Part shown: one piece after another, positions 7,844 through 17,411 of the stretch | How positions within the stretch are numbered: the first letter of the stretch is position 1 | How the letters are laid out: each line of letters begins with the position of its first letter | Origin: Myxococcus stipitatus | GTDB taxonomy: Bacteria > Myxococcota > Myxococcia > Myxococcales > Myxococcaceae | Direction: 5' to 3' | Length of the DNA: 64,000 nt | NCBI RefSeq assembly: GCF_021412625.1 | Contig: NZ_JAKCFI010000001.1 | Span: 1,240,001-1,304,000 of the forward strand | Notes under the pieces: generated by a model | Database searches by the model: none | Seen by the model: the letters and a program-made list of their open reading frames with translations, nothing else | What the model was told of the DNA's origin: nothing | Position numbers and translations under genes: made by a program

Positions 7844-10129
7844 TTGACGCTCCAAGCCGGTACGCAGATCGGCAAGTACGTCGTCCGCCGCAAGCTCGCC
7901 GAGGGCGGGATGGCGGAGATCTACCTGTGCACGGCGCGCGGTCCGGAGGGCTTCGAGAAGGAGGTCGTCATCAAGCGCGTGCGCGCCTTCCTCGCGAGCG
8001 ACCCCGAGTTCGTCGGGATGTTCATCGCGGAGGCGCGGCTGGCCTCGCGGCTCAACCACGCCAACGTGGTGCAGATCTTCGACTTCGACAAGCACGAGGA
8101 CACCTACTACCTGGCGATGGAGTACGTGCGCGGCTGCTCGCTGTGGGATTTGCGGCGGCGGAGCAAGGAGCTGATGGACCCGGTGCCGCCGATGCTGGTG
8201 GCGCACATCGGCGCGGAGGTCGCCCGGGGGCTGCACTACGCGCACCGGCTCAAGGTGAACGGGCAGCCGCTGGACCTGGTGCACCGGGACGTCACGCCCC
8301 ACAACGTCCTGCTGTCCTACGACGGCGCGGTGAAGCTGACGGACTTCGGCATCGCGAAGGCGGGCAAGAAGCTGACGCAGCCGGGCGTGCTCAAGGGCAA
8401 GTTCGCGTACATGTCCCCGGAGCAGGCGCGGGGCGAGGCGGTGGACTCGCGCACGGACACCTTCGCGCTGGGCGTGGTGCTGTGGGAGATGCTGACCGGC
8501 GGGCGGCTCTTCGATGGAGACTCCGAGCTGGCGGTGCTGCGCGCGGTGCAGCACAGCGTGATTGCGCCTCCGGCCCGGCTCAATCCGGACGTGCCCCCGG
8601 AGCTGGATGCCGCGGTGATGCGCGCGCTGGAGCGGGAGCCCGACGCGCGCTTCCAGACCGCGGGTGAGTTGGAGCGGGCCCTGGCGCAGAGCGTGCTGAA
8701 GCATGCCCGGACGGTGGATGACACCGACCTGGCCGCGTTCATGCGGCGCCTGTTCCCCGCGAGCATCACCCAGGCGCTCCCCGCGGTGCAGGAGCGCACC
8801 CATGTCGTCGAGGGTGGACCCGTGCCCGGCGCGGACGCCGTCAAGGGGGGCGCCCGCAGGGAGCCCACCGCGGTGATGGCGGCGGGCAGGCCGGGCGTCG
8901 CGCGGGAGCTGTCACCCGACGAGGACGTCGACGCGGCCACCTTCGTGTTGCCTCGGAGGGAGGAGGTCCTCGTCGAGAGCGCGGTGCCGCTGCCGCCCAT
9001 GGCGACGCCGATGCTCCCGCTGCCGGCCGTGGCCTCGTCGCCCGTGCCGCGCCCGCCGCCGCCCGTGGCGGCGGTGTGGCCGAGCCATCCAGAAGGGAGC
9101 GCCGCGGCGTCTCCCTCCGTGCCCTCCGCCCCGACGCGGACGCCGAGTCGTTCGAGGGGGGAGGGGGTCCCCGCGACCGCGCCGGACGCGGCGCACGAGG
9201 CGCGTCGTCCGAGTCCTCCCGAGGGCGTGCCCGTCGTCGCCAGCTCGAGCGACTCGCGGGACGTCGATGAGGGGGATGCGTCGACGCCCGAGCGTGAGGA
9301 GGGCATCGGCACCCCGGGCGCGCGAGCCGAGGGGCTCCCTCGGCGACACAGTCGCCCCGAGGTGTCGCGGGTCGTGGAGGCCGGAGCGGAGGCGGTGGTG
9401 GCCGCGCCTTCCCGGGGCGGCGCGGAGGTGTCCTCGGACTCGCCGGGGACGGAGCCGCTGTACCGGCTGCCCGCGAGTGGAGAGGTGCCGACCGTCACCG
9501 AGTCGTCGCCGTCTGGCGCGGTCGTGGGCAGGTCTTCGTCTCGTCGCGCTTGGGTGGGGTGGGTGGTGGGGCTCGGGTTGGTGGTCGTGGGCGTCGTGGC
9601 GGCGAGCCACTTCCGTGCCCCCTTGGCGAGCGGCCCCGAGGTGGCCGCGACCGGAGGCGCGGTGGATGCGCCGCGGCCGGGGCCTGGAGAGGTGGCTGGG
9701 AGCCAGGTTGTGAGGCCGTCGGGAGAGAGCGTGGGGTCGTCCGCTCCGCTGGTATCCGCCCGGGCCGACGCTGCGGTCGCCACGCCGGTCGCCGGACCCG
9801 AGGAGGTCGAGGCGGAGGTCGAGGGCCAGAAGCGCGAGGCGGAGCTCGCACCCGAGCCCCGGAACGGGGTGGACGGCGCGTCGGGGCCGCGGGCCGAGGC
9901 CTCCGCCGTCGTATCGACGGGGACGCTGGTCGTCCGCGCCACGCCCTATGCGACCGTCTTCGTGGATGGTCGACGGCTCGGAGAGGTCTCCGGGCGCGCC
10001 GCGTACAAGCTGACGCCCGGCGAGCACAAGCTGCTCTTCCAGCACCCCTCGGGAGAGAAGCGCTTCGACGTCACCATCACCGCGGGCGGCACCGTCACCC
10101 GCGAGTTCCGCCTGTCCCGTCCACGCTGA
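7844..10129 (+). CDS. Second membrane Ser/Thr protein kinase with PEGA-like C-terminus
   Basis: Hanks-type kinase of 761 residues, clearly paralogous to its upstream neighbour over the catalytic domain. Visible residues: glycine loop LAEGGMAEIYL (18-28), Lys44, Glu63, HRD 147-149, DFG 167-169, MSPEQ. After a long Pro/Ser/Val-rich linker there is one transmembrane helix (about residues 569-590), another disordered stretch, and one PEGA-like repeat at the end (VFVDGRRLGEVSG). The only sensible start is TTG at 7844; the next in-frame ATG lies inside the glycine loop. No strong ribosome site is seen, so translation may depend on coupling to the upstream kinase, 19 nt away. It differs in having one PEGA-like domain instead of three. 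Confidence 0.87.
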   Translation: MTLQAGTQIGKYVVRRKLAEGGMAEIYLCTARGPEGFEKEVVIKRVRAFLASDPEFVGMFIAEARLASRLNHANVVQIFDFDKHEDTYYLAMEYVRGCSLWDLRRRSKELMDPVPPMLVAHIGAEVARGLHYAHRLKVNGQPLDLVHRDVTPHNVLLSYDGAVKLTDFGIAKAGKKLTQPGVLKGKFAYMSPEQARGEAVDSRTDTFALGVVLWEMLTGGRLFDGDSELAVLRAVQHSVIAPPARLNPDVPPELDAAVMRALEREPDARFQTAGELERALAQSVLKHARTVDDTDLAAFMRRLFPASITQALPAVQERTHVVEGGPVPGADAVKGGARREPTAVMAAGRPGVARELSPDEDVDAATFVLPRREEVLVESAVPLPPMATPMLPLPAVASSPVPRPPPPVAAVWPSHPEGSAAASPSVPSAPTRTPSRSRGEGVPATAPDAAHEARRPSPPEGVPVVASSSDSRDVDEGDASTPEREEGIGTPGARAEGLPRRHSRPEVSRVVEAGAEAVVAAPSRGGAEVSSDSPGTEPLYRLPASGEVPTVTESSPSGAVVGRSSSRRAWVGWVVGLGLVVVGVVAASHFRAPLASGPEVAATGGAVDAPRPGPGEVAGSQVVRPSGESVGSSAPLVSARADAAVATPVAGPEEVEAEVEGQKREAELAPEPRNGVDGASGPRAEASAVVSTGTLVVRATPYATVFVDGRRLGEVSGRAAYKLTPGEHKLLFQHPSGEKRFDVTITAGGTVTREFRLSRPR

Positions 10130-10414
10130 AGGAGCCAAGCGGGGGGCCCTGGGCGGCGGGTCGCGCGCTCTCTCAGGTGCTCCGCTCCGCGTGAAGTCCA
10201 CGCCCCCTCCCCCGAGGGCGGCGCTGCCGGCCATCGCCGTTCGCCATTGGCCACGAGGCACCTGACCGTCGACGGCCCGTCGCCATGCGGCTCCCGCACT
10301 GCGCGGCCGTTCATGTCGTCGTGGATGTGAGTCCGGAGCCACCCTCGACGGGACGCGCGGGGCGGTTCTCCCGGACCCACCGGCGCTCGGCGCGCCCTCG
10401 CCACCTTCCAACTT

Positions 10415-10429
10415 CTCACGAGTCGTGAG
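10415..10429. promoter_or_regulatory. Perfect inverted repeat, possible operator
   Basis: CTCACGA-G-TCGTGAG, 7-bp arms with a 1-nt centre, about 95 nt upstream of the MerR-like gene. The form fits a dimeric regulator; autoregulation by the adjacent gene is an inference. Confidence 0.35.
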
Positions 10430-10438
10430 CTGGCCAAC

Positions 10439-10460
10439 ACCGCTACGCACCTGTAGCGGT
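10439..10460. promoter_or_regulatory. Perfect inverted repeat, possible operator or hairpin
   Basis: ACCGCTAC and GTAGCGGT separated by 6 nt, ending 5 nt before TTGACA (10466). MerR-type operators are usually inverted repeats near the promoter spacer, so this is a candidate site for the downstream regulator. No T-run follows, which argues against a terminator. Confidence 0.4.
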
Positions 10461-10523
10461 CTGCCTTGACACCGAAGGGCCGATTCTGGCACTCAGTGTC
10501 CTCTTCTCAGTAGCTTATATTCA

Positions 10524-11048
10524 ATGGAACCGATGGACCTGCTGGCTCCCGACGAAATCGCTCGGATTGAGCAAGAGAACGCGGGAGGTCTGCCCGCGCG
10601 CGCAATCCTGGAGATCTTCCGTCCGAGGGGCGTCCGGCTGTCGGAGGCCACGTTCCGCAAGTACGTGCAGGCGGGGCTGCTACCGCGAAGCCGGCGGGTG
10701 GGGCGGAAGGGCAAGCACCAGGGGAGCCTGGGGCTCTACCCGGTCGAGGCGGTGCGCCGTATCAACGTCATCAAGAAGATGATGGCGGAGGGGCACACCC
10801 TGGAGGACATCAAGCGGTCCTTCGTCTTCCATCGCAACCACATCGACCAGGTGGAGCGGGACCTCGGCGGTCTATTGGATGGGCTGGAGGAGGAGTTGGG
10901 GGAGCGCGCGTTCGGGGGAGAGCACCGCCGGACGCTCGAAGCGGAGTTGGCAACGCTGCGGCAAAGAGCGCAGGATCTGGTCCGGGACGTGGCCCGGCTG
11001 GGCAGCGCAGTGACAGCTCGCGCAGACGAATCGATGAGTTCGCAATAA
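10524..11048 (+). CDS. MerR-like transcriptional regulator
   Basis: 174-residue DNA-binding protein. Residues ~25-105 look like a MerR-type winged helix-turn-helix: [18 protein letters not shown] (helix-turn-helix), a basic wing region [18 protein letters not shown], and [15 protein letters not shown]. The remaining ~70 residues are a charged, heptad-rich coiled coil suitable for dimerisation, with no effector domain visible. Start may be ATG 10524 or ATG 10533. The sigma-region-4-like gene follows after 55 nt, so they may share a transcript. Two inverted repeats upstream could be its own operator. The inducer is unknown; a short MerR without an effector domain often responds to partner proteins or acts constitutively. 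Confidence 0.7.
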   Translation: MEPMDLLAPDEIARIEQENAGGLPARAILEIFRPRGVRLSEATFRKYVQAGLLPRSRRVGRKGKHQGSLGLYPVEAVRRINVIKKMMAEGHTLEDIKRSFVFHRNHIDQVERDLGGLLDGLEEELGERAFGGEHRRTLEAELATLRQRAQDLVRDVARLGSAVTARADESMSSQ

Positions 11049-11103
11049 GATGCCGGCCCTGGAACTGGTGGACCCGGGTAGACTGGCCTCACGTGGAGGG
11101 GAC

Positions 11104-11592
<489 letters not shown>

Positions 11593-11598
11593 GAAATC

Positions 11599-11617
11599 CG
11601 ACGGGTTTCACCCGTCG
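11599..11617 (+). terminator. Hairpin after the sigma-like gene
   Basis: CGACGGG and CCCGTCG with a 5-nt loop, 7 nt after the stop at 11592 and 20 nt before the purH promoter. There is no T-tract, so terminator activity is uncertain. Confidence 0.35.
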
Positions 11618-11637
11618 ACGGTGCCCGACGTGTTGCG

Positions 11638-11666
11638 TTGACACCCCTGGGGGTGGTTGCTACTAC
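11638..11666 (+). promoter_or_regulatory. Strong housekeeping-type promoter of the purH-lptG-ligase unit
   Basis: TTGACA (11638-11643, perfect), 17-nt spacer, TACTAC (11661-11666). The predicted transcript starts about 25 nt before GTG 11696. The longer frame starting at 11657 begins inside this promoter and is ruled out. Confidence 0.7.
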
Positions 11667-11695
11667 CCCCGCTCCCCGCACACCGAGGCGCACAC

Positions 11696-13240
11696 GTGCT
11701 GGCTCTCCTGAGCGTTTCCGATAAGCGAGGTCTGGTTCCCTTCGCCCAGGGGCTGGTCCGCCTGGGCTTCCGCCTGCTGTCGACCGGAGGGACGTTGGAG
11801 GCGCTCAAGGGCGCCGGCATCCCCGCCACGCAGGTGTCCGAGCACACGCAGAGCCCGGAGATACTCGGGGGCCGCGTGAAGACGCTCCACCCGCGCATCC
11901 ACGGTGGCATCCTCGGTCGCCTGGAGCTGGAGGCGGACCGCGCGGAGATGAAGGCGCACGGCATCGAGCCCATCTCCCTGGTCGTGGTGAACCTCTATCC
12001 GTTCCGCCAGACGGTGGCGTCGGGCGCGCCGGAGGCGGAGGTCATCGAGCAGATCGACATCGGCGGGCCGGCGATGGTGCGCGCCTCCGCGAAGAACTTC
12101 CGCCACGTGGCCGTGGTGGTGGACCCCGACGACTACGGCGCGGTGCTCGCGGAGCTGGAGAAGGGTGGGGCGGTGGGGGAGCAGACGCGGCGCGCGCTGA
12201 TGCGCAAGGCCTTCGCCCACACGGCGGCCTACGACGCGTCCATCTCCGCGTGGCTGGCCACGCAGGCGGGCGAGCCCTTCCCCGGAGAGCTGTCGCTGTC
12301 GTTCCGCAAGGCGCAGGACCTGCGCTACGGCGAGAACCCGCACCAGCGCGGCGCGTTCTACCGGGAGCACTCGGCCCCCTCGGAGCCGACGGTGGCCTTC
12401 GCCAAGGTGCTCCAGGGCAAGGAGCTCTCGTACAACAACATCCTGGACCTGGACGCGGCCCTGGGGCTGGTGCTCGAGTTCCCGGAGCGGCCGGCCGTCG
12501 TCATCATCAAGCACAACACCCCCTGCGGCGTGGCGGTGGATGACGTGCTGGTGAAGGCGTACCGCACGGCCCGGGCGGTGGACGAGGTGTCCGCCTTCGG
12601 CGGCATCGTGGCGCTCAACCGCGAGGTGGACGAGGCGACCGCCCAGGCGATGGCGGAGACGTTCCTGGAGGCGGTCATCGCGCCGTCCTACTCCGCGGCG
12701 GCGCTCCAGGTGCTGGCGGCGAAGAAGAACCTGCGGCTGTTGGAGGCGGGGCCGGCGCTGGCCTCCCCGGCCGCCGGGCCGAGGGCCCAGCTGGACGGGC
12801 GGAGCGTGTCCGGCGGCCTGCTCCTCATGGACCGGGACGCGGTGGAGCCGGAGCTGGCGTGGAAGGTGGTCTCCAAGCGGGCGCCCACGCCGGACGAGGA
12901 GCGGGCCCTGCGTTTCGCCTGGAAGGTTTGCAAGCACGTCAAGAGCAATGCAATCGTCTTCGCCTCGGGCACCCAGCTGCTCGCCCAGGGCGGCGGACAG
13001 ACGAACCGCGTCGATTCGGTGCGCATCGCCATGCAGCGTGGTGGAGCGGCGCTGAAGGGCAGCGCCGTGGCCTCGGACGCCTTCTTCCCCTTCCGGGATG
13101 GCCTGGACGAGGCCGCGCGCGCCGGGGCGACCTGCGTCATCCAGCCGGGTGGGTCGGTGCGGGATCCCGAGGTCATCGCGGCCGCCGATGAACATGGGAT
13201 GGCCATGGTGACGACGGGAGTGCGACACTTCCGGCACTGA
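11696..13240 (+). CDS. purH: Bifunctional AICAR formyltransferase / IMP cyclohydrolase
   Basis: Catalyses the last two steps of purine synthesis: formylation of AICAR with 10-formyl-THF, then ring closure to IMP. The 514 residues match the usual length. The N-terminal MGS-like cyclohydrolase domain begins [16 protein letters not shown] and contains LLSTGGT. The formyltransferase domain has [11 protein letters not shown] (the Lys-His catalytic pair), [15 protein letters not shown] and [11 protein letters not shown]. Start is GTG 11696, matching the conserved N-terminus and lying downstream of the promoter, with GAGG as ribosome site. It is the first gene of a run in which all intergenic gaps are 7 nt or less, through the O-antigen ligase gene at 19634. 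It pairs functionally with purD two genes on. Confidence 0.97.
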   Translation: MLALLSVSDKRGLVPFAQGLVRLGFRLLSTGGTLEALKGAGIPATQVSEHTQSPEILGGRVKTLHPRIHGGILGRLELEADRAEMKAHGIEPISLVVVNLYPFRQTVASGAPEAEVIEQIDIGGPAMVRASAKNFRHVAVVVDPDDYGAVLAELEKGGAVGEQTRRALMRKAFAHTAAYDASISAWLATQAGEPFPGELSLSFRKAQDLRYGENPHQRGAFYREHSAPSEPTVAFAKVLQGKELSYNNILDLDAALGLVLEFPERPAVVIIKHNTPCGVAVDDVLVKAYRTARAVDEVSAFGGIVALNREVDEATAQAMAETFLEAVIAPSYSAAALQVLAAKKNLRLLEAGPALASPAAGPRAQLDGRSVSGGLLLMDRDAVEPELAWKVVSKRAPTPDEERALRFAWKVCKHVKSNAIVFASGTQLLAQGGGQTNRVDSVRIAMQRGGAALKGSAVASDAFFPFRDGLDEAARAGATCVIQPGGSVRDPEVIAAADEHGMAMVTTGVRHFRH

Positions 13241-13243
13241 CAC

Positions 13244-16144
13244 ATGCGCATCGTCTGCCAGAAATGCGCGGCTGCCTATGCGATCGATGATCGACTGATC
13301 ACGGCCAAAGGCGTTCGCGCGCAATGTCCCCGCTGCCGGAACCTGCAACTCGTCCGGCGCGATTCCTCGGCCGTGCCCTCCGCGGACGTGCCGGCTCCCG
13401 CGGCGCGTCCGGCCACTCCCACCGCCGGGGCTCAGCCCGCGTCCCCTTCGACCACGGACGAACTGCTCGGCGGCGATGCCGGCAGCCAGGCCCCGACGGA
13501 GGTGGCCCGCCCTGCCTTTGGTGGTGGCGCGGCGCCGGCGCCGAATCCGGCCGCCGACCTGTTCGCGGACTTCGGCGCCATTCCCGCTCCGAAGCCCGCG
13601 TCATCCCCACCGGTGGACCCGTTCGCGGGCCTGGGCGCTCCCGCCGAGTCCTCTGCCCCGGGAGCGGATCCGCTGCTCGACTTCCTGGGGCCGGCTCCCG
13701 CCGCGCCTCCCGCGCCGGTGGCCCGCGTCTCCTCGGCGCCCGGGGCCGTGCCCGTCTCCGTGGCGCCCCCGGCCGCGGGCCGCGCTCCGGCGGCTCCCGC
13801 CGCGAAGCCTGCGACCATGGGGTGCCGCGCCTGCAACAAGCCGCTGACGGACCCGTTCGACCAGGCGCTCGGCACGTGCGACGAATGCCGTCAGCGCGAG
13901 GCGCCGTCGAGTGCTCCGCGCGCGAAGACCGAGCCGCCTCCCGCCGCCGCGTCCACGGGCGCGGTCGACTTCCTGCCGCCGCTGTCCTCTCCCGAGGAGG
14001 GCGATGGCAGCGGTACCCTGGAGGTGATGCCTCGCGGGGTGATGGCGCCGCCGCTGGGCTCCGAGCCTCGCAGCAATCCTCGCAACGCCACGGCGCCGGA
14101 GCTCGGGGCCGAGCCCCGCAGCGGGCAGCGGGCGGCCGCGGGGAGCGCGCCCCGCAACATCTCCGGCATCCGTTCGGGCTCGGCGGCGAAGGCGGACGCG
14201 GGCTCGCGCTCGGGTGGGCGCTGGGTGGCGCTGGGTGGGTTGGGCGTGCTGCTCGTGGCGGGGGGCGGGGGGTATCTCTTCCACGCGAAGCAGGAGGCGG
14301 CCCGGAGCGAGGCGAGCAAGGCCGTCGCGCCCGCCATCCCCGAGGCGATCCAGGCGGTGCTGCCGCGCTGGAAGCTGAAGTACCTCGAGCTCGAGGGCAC
14401 GAGCTCGGAGCGGCTCGCCCAGGGACAGGCGCAGCTCGCGCGGGACGAGCGCTTCGCGTACGCCGAGGCGGAGGAGTCGTTCCAGCAGGCGCTGTTGCTG
14501 GATCCGAGGAGCGACGCGGCCATCGCCGGCTACGTGCAGGCGGTGGCGCTGGGGCGGGGCGCGGGGCTGGATGAGCCGACGTTCCAGGAGGCCCGGTCGC
14601 TCGTCGAGGCGTCGGAGTCGCGCGCGGGGCGCACCGCGCCGTTGCTGCTGGCGCACGCGAACCTGTTGCTGACGCGCACCCGTCAGGCCGAGTCGATGGA
14701 GCAGGCGAAGGCGCTGGCCAAGGAGGCGCTCGCGCACGCCCAGGCCACGGACGCGCAGAAGGCGGAGGCCCACCTGGTGCTGGGGCGCGCGTTCCTCGCC
14801 TCGTCGAGAGGGCTCGCCAGCGCGAGCTTCGACTCCGCGCAGGCGCTGGCTCCGGGCCTCAAGCGCATCCAGTTCTACCGGGCGCTCGCTCACGAGTCGG
14901 CGGGTGAGTACCGGCTCGCGCTGGAGACGCTGCGCAAGCGGCTGGCCGAGGACCCGAAGGACTGGGACAGCCTGGCGGCCATCTCCCGCCTCTACCAGGA
15001 GGTCGGCGAGGCCTCCGAGGCGCGCAAGCTGTACGAGGCTCGCGTGAAGGCGGACGCGGGCGAGCTGCGGGCGCTGCTGCCGCTGGCGGTGCTGCGCTAC
15101 CAGGCGGAGAACAACGCCGCCGCCGGGGTGAGGGAGCTGCGCGCGCTCCTGAAGAACCGCGGGCGCTATGGCGAACGGGACGTCGCGGACGTGCTCGTGC
15201 ACCTGTCCGCGGCCGAGCGCGCGGTGGGCAACAGCGACGCGGGGGCCAAGGCGGCGGAGGAGGCGCTGGGGCTGGTGAAGGACCTGTCCTCGGCGCACCT
15301 GCAGCTCTTCCTCGTGGCGCTGGAGAAGAAGGACGCGGCGAAGGCGCGGGAGCACCTGCCCGGCATCCAGGGGCGGCTGGAGGACACCGCGCTGGAGATG
15401 GTGTTGGAGGGGCGGCTGTTGCTGCTGGAGCAGAAGCCCCTGGAGGCCATGGAGCGCTTCCAGTCGGCGGCGCAGCTCGACTCGCGGCGGCTGGACGCGC
15501 GGCTGCTGGAGGGCGTCGCGGCCATGGCGGCGAAGCGGCGCGAGGACGCGTTCCGCGTGCTGAACCAGGCGCTCAACGGCGACCCGCTCCGACTGGAGCC
15601 ACGCCAGCTGGTGACGCGCTTCTGGATGCGGCCGGCGGAGACCGTGAAGGGCGTGGAAGGCATCATCCATCCGCCCTCCGAGCGCTCCGAGGACCCGAGC
15701 CGCTTGTTGTACGAGGGGCTCATCCGCTTCCACCAGGGAGACCTGGACGTCGCCGATCGCCTCTTCCGGGACGTGCTCGAGTCGGACGCCAACAACGCGG
15801 GCGCGTTGTCCTACCGGGCGCTCATCGCGCTGCGACGGGACAACACCGGGGAGGCCCGCACGCTGGCCGCGCGGGCCGTCGCGTCAGGCGGGCGGCTGCT
15901 GCCGGTGGCGAACCTGGCGCAGGGTCTGGCGCTGGCGCAGGACGGCCGGCAGGTGGAGCCCGCGAAGCGCTCGCTGCGCGACGCGCTGGGCCGGGCTCCG
16001 ACAATGTTGTCCGCGAAGGCGCGGCTGGCCGAACTCGAAGTGCCGCAGCGGCGTGAGGCGGCGCGGGCGGAGCTGGTGAGCGTGGTGGGGCTGGACTCCA
16101 CCTATCTCCCCGCCAAGCGGATGCTCTACCAGTTGGAACGGTGA
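13244..16144 (+). CDS. Membrane protein with two zinc ribbons and a TPR-rich periplasmic part
   Basis: 966-residue protein of unknown role. It begins with an MJ0042-type zinc ribbon (C5-x2-C8, C28-x2-C31), then an Ala/Pro-rich linker, a second short C-x2-C pair motif (CRAC ... CDEC, about residues 194-216), another linker, and one transmembrane helix near residues 326-345. From ~370 to the end there are many degenerate TPR-like helical repeats (for example FQQALLLDPRSDAAIAGYVQ). Predicted topology is zinc ribbons in the cytoplasm and TPR outside. It starts 3 nt after purH and purD follows within 8 nt, yet nothing links it to purines; such scaffolds are common in myxobacteria. The N-terminal ribbon may report on metal or bind a partner. 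Confidence 0.75.
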   Translation: MRIVCQKCAAAYAIDDRLITAKGVRAQCPRCRNLQLVRRDSSAVPSADVPAPAARPATPTAGAQPASPSTTDELLGGDAGSQAPTEVARPAFGGGAAPAPNPAADLFADFGAIPAPKPASSPPVDPFAGLGAPAESSAPGADPLLDFLGPAPAAPPAPVARVSSAPGAVPVSVAPPAAGRAPAAPAAKPATMGCRACNKPLTDPFDQALGTCDECRQREAPSSAPRAKTEPPPAAASTGAVDFLPPLSSPEEGDGSGTLEVMPRGVMAPPLGSEPRSNPRNATAPELGAEPRSGQRAAAGSAPRNISGIRSGSAAKADAGSRSGGRWVALGGLGVLLVAGGGGYLFHAKQEAARSEASKAVAPAIPEAIQAVLPRWKLKYLELEGTSSERLAQGQAQLARDERFAYAEAEESFQQALLLDPRSDAAIAGYVQAVALGRGAGLDEPTFQEARSLVEASESRAGRTAPLLLAHANLLLTRTRQAESMEQAKALAKEALAHAQATDAQKAEAHLVLGRAFLASSRGLASASFDSAQALAPGLKRIQFYRALAHESAGEYRLALETLRKRLAEDPKDWDSLAAISRLYQEVGEASEARKLYEARVKADAGELRALLPLAVLRYQAENNAAAGVRELRALLKNRGRYGERDVADVLVHLSAAERAVGNSDAGAKAAEEALGLVKDLSSAHLQLFLVALEKKDAAKAREHLPGIQGRLEDTALEMVLEGRLLLLEQKPLEAMERFQSAAQLDSRRLDARLLEGVAAMAAKRREDAFRVLNQALNGDPLRLEPRQLVTRFWMRPAETVKGVEGIIHPPSERSEDPSRLLYEGLIRFHQGDLDVADRLFRDVLESDANNAGALSYRALIALRRDNTGEARTLAARAVASGGRLLPVANLAQGLALAQDGRQVEPAKRSLRDALGRAPTMLSAKARLAELEVPQRREAARAELVSVVGLDSTYLPAKRMLYQLER

Positions 16145-16151
16145 GGTGGAT

Positions 16152-17411
16152 GTGAAGGTCCTGCTGCTTGGTTCCGGAGGCCGAGAACACGCGCTCGCGT
16201 GGAAGCTGGCCCAGAGTCCCCGGCTGACTCGGCTGTGGTGCGCGCCGGGCAACCCCGGGACGGCGAAGCTGGCCACCAACGTGCCGGTGCGGGCGGAGGT
16301 GCCCGAGGACGTCGTGGCGCTCGCCCGCCGCGAGGCGGTGGACCTGGTCGTGGTGGGGCCGGAGGCCCCGCTCGTCGCGGGCGTGGCCGACGCGTTGGCG
16401 GCCGCGGGCATCCCCTGTTTCGGGCCGGTGGCTGGCGCCGCCCTCATCGAGGGCAGCAAGGCGTTCGCCAAGGAGATCATGGCCGAGGCGGGCGTGCCGA
16501 CGGCGGCCTTCCGCACCTTCACGGACGCGGCCGAGGCGGAGGCCTACGCGGTGGCGCAGGGCCGCATCGTGGTGAAGGCGGACGGGCTGGCGGCGGGCAA
16601 GGGCGTCATCGTGGCGCACGACGTGGCGGCCGCGCGCGAGGCGGTGCGCGCCGTCGCGGCGATGGGCGCGTCCGGTCAGCGCATGGTGCTGGAGGAACTG
16701 CTCGAGGGCGAGGAGGTCTCCGCGATGGCGCTGTGTGATGGCGAGCGCTACGCGATGCTGCCCCTGTCGCAGGACCACAAGCGGGTGGGCGATGGGGACA
16801 CCGGGCCGAACACCGGCGGCATGGGGGCCTATTGTCCGGCGCCCTTCCTCGACGAGGCGCAGCTGGCCGAGGTGGGCGAGCGTGTCATCGCCCCGACGCT
16901 GGCGGTGCTGCGGCGGCGTGGGCTGCCGTTCCGGGGCGTGCTCTACGCGGGGTTGATGCTGACGCGGGGCGGGCCCAAGGTGCTGGAGTTCAACGCGCGC
17001 TTCGGAGACCCGGAGACGCAGGTGTTGATGATGCAGCTGGGGGAGGACCTGTTGCCGCTGGTGGACGCGTGCGCGCGCGGGACGCTGGAGGCCCGGCCGC
17101 TCGCCGTGGCCCCGGGCGCCTCGGTGGGCGTGGTGGTCGCGGCGGAGGGGTACCCGGAGTCGCCTCGCAAGGGCCAGCGCATCGACGGCCTGGACGCGGT
17201 GCCCGCGGACGCCACGGTGTTCCTGGCCGGCGTGGAGCAGCGCGCCGACACGCTGGTGACGAGTGGGGGCCGGGTGCTCACCGTGTGCGCGCGGGGCGAG
17301 GACCTGGCGCGGGCGCGGGCGCGGGCCTACGCGGCGGTGGCCGCCGTGCGCTTCGAGGGCATGCATTTCCGCCAGGACATCGGCGCGAAGGGCCTGAAGG
17401 CCGCGCCGTGA
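16152..17411 (+). CDS. purD: Phosphoribosylamine-glycine ligase (GAR synthetase)
   Basis: ATP-grasp enzyme that joins glycine to phosphoribosylamine, the second step of purine synthesis. The 419-residue sequence shows the N-terminal VLLLGSGGREHALAWKL, EGSKAFAKEIMAEAGVPTA, the nucleotide-binding VVKADGLAAGKGV, the P-loop-like region GPNTGGMGAYCP, and the metal-binding EFNARFGDPETQ near the C-terminus. Start is placed at GTG 16152 because family members begin with (M)KVLLLGSGG and GAGG sits 5 nt upstream; GTG 16146 is a near alternative. Its stop overlaps the lptF start (GTGA at 17408-17411), which implies translational coupling of a purine gene to an LPS export gene. Confidence 0.96.
   Translation: MKVLLLGSGGREHALAWKLAQSPRLTRLWCAPGNPGTAKLATNVPVRAEVPEDVVALARREAVDLVVVGPEAPLVAGVADALAAAGIPCFGPVAGAALIEGSKAFAKEIMAEAGVPTAAFRTFTDAAEAEAYAVAQGRIVVKADGLAAGKGVIVAHDVAAAREAVRAVAAMGASGQRMVLEELLEGEEVSAMALCDGERYAMLPLSQDHKRVGDGDTGPNTGGMGAYCPAPFLDEAQLAEVGERVIAPTLAVLRRRGLPFRGVLYAGLMLTRGGPKVLEFNARFGDPETQVLMMQLGEDLLPLVDACARGTLEARPLAVAPGASVGVVVAAEGYPESPRKGQRIDGLDAVPADATVFLAGVEQRADTLVTSGGRVLTVCARGEDLARARARAYAAVAAVRFEGMHFRQDIGAKGLKAAP

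Larger units (their letters stand above)
10130..10523 (+). other. 394-nt intergenic region with two inverted repeats
   Basis: No credible gene. The first ~270 nt are featureless GC-rich sequence. The last ~110 nt, just before the MerR-like gene, hold two perfect inverted repeats (listed separately) and a TTGACA at 10466-10471 without a good -10 partner at 17 nt. TATATT occurs at 10516-10521, too close to the ATG at 10524 for a leadered transcript. Confidence 0.6.

Noticed and set aside
10466-10521. TTGACA paired with TATATT as the MerR gene promoter
   Set aside because: The hexamers are 44 nt apart, and TATATT is 2 nt from the start codon; no 16-18-nt partner exists for either.
13601-15733. 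A 710-codon minus-strand open frame opposite the zinc-ribbon/TPR gene
   Set aside because: Arg/Leu/Gln-rich shadow without family motifs or ribosome site.
16832-17407. 5' extension of lptF into purD
   Set aside because: This part is a shadow of purD in another frame; the LptF N-terminus is at GTG 17408.
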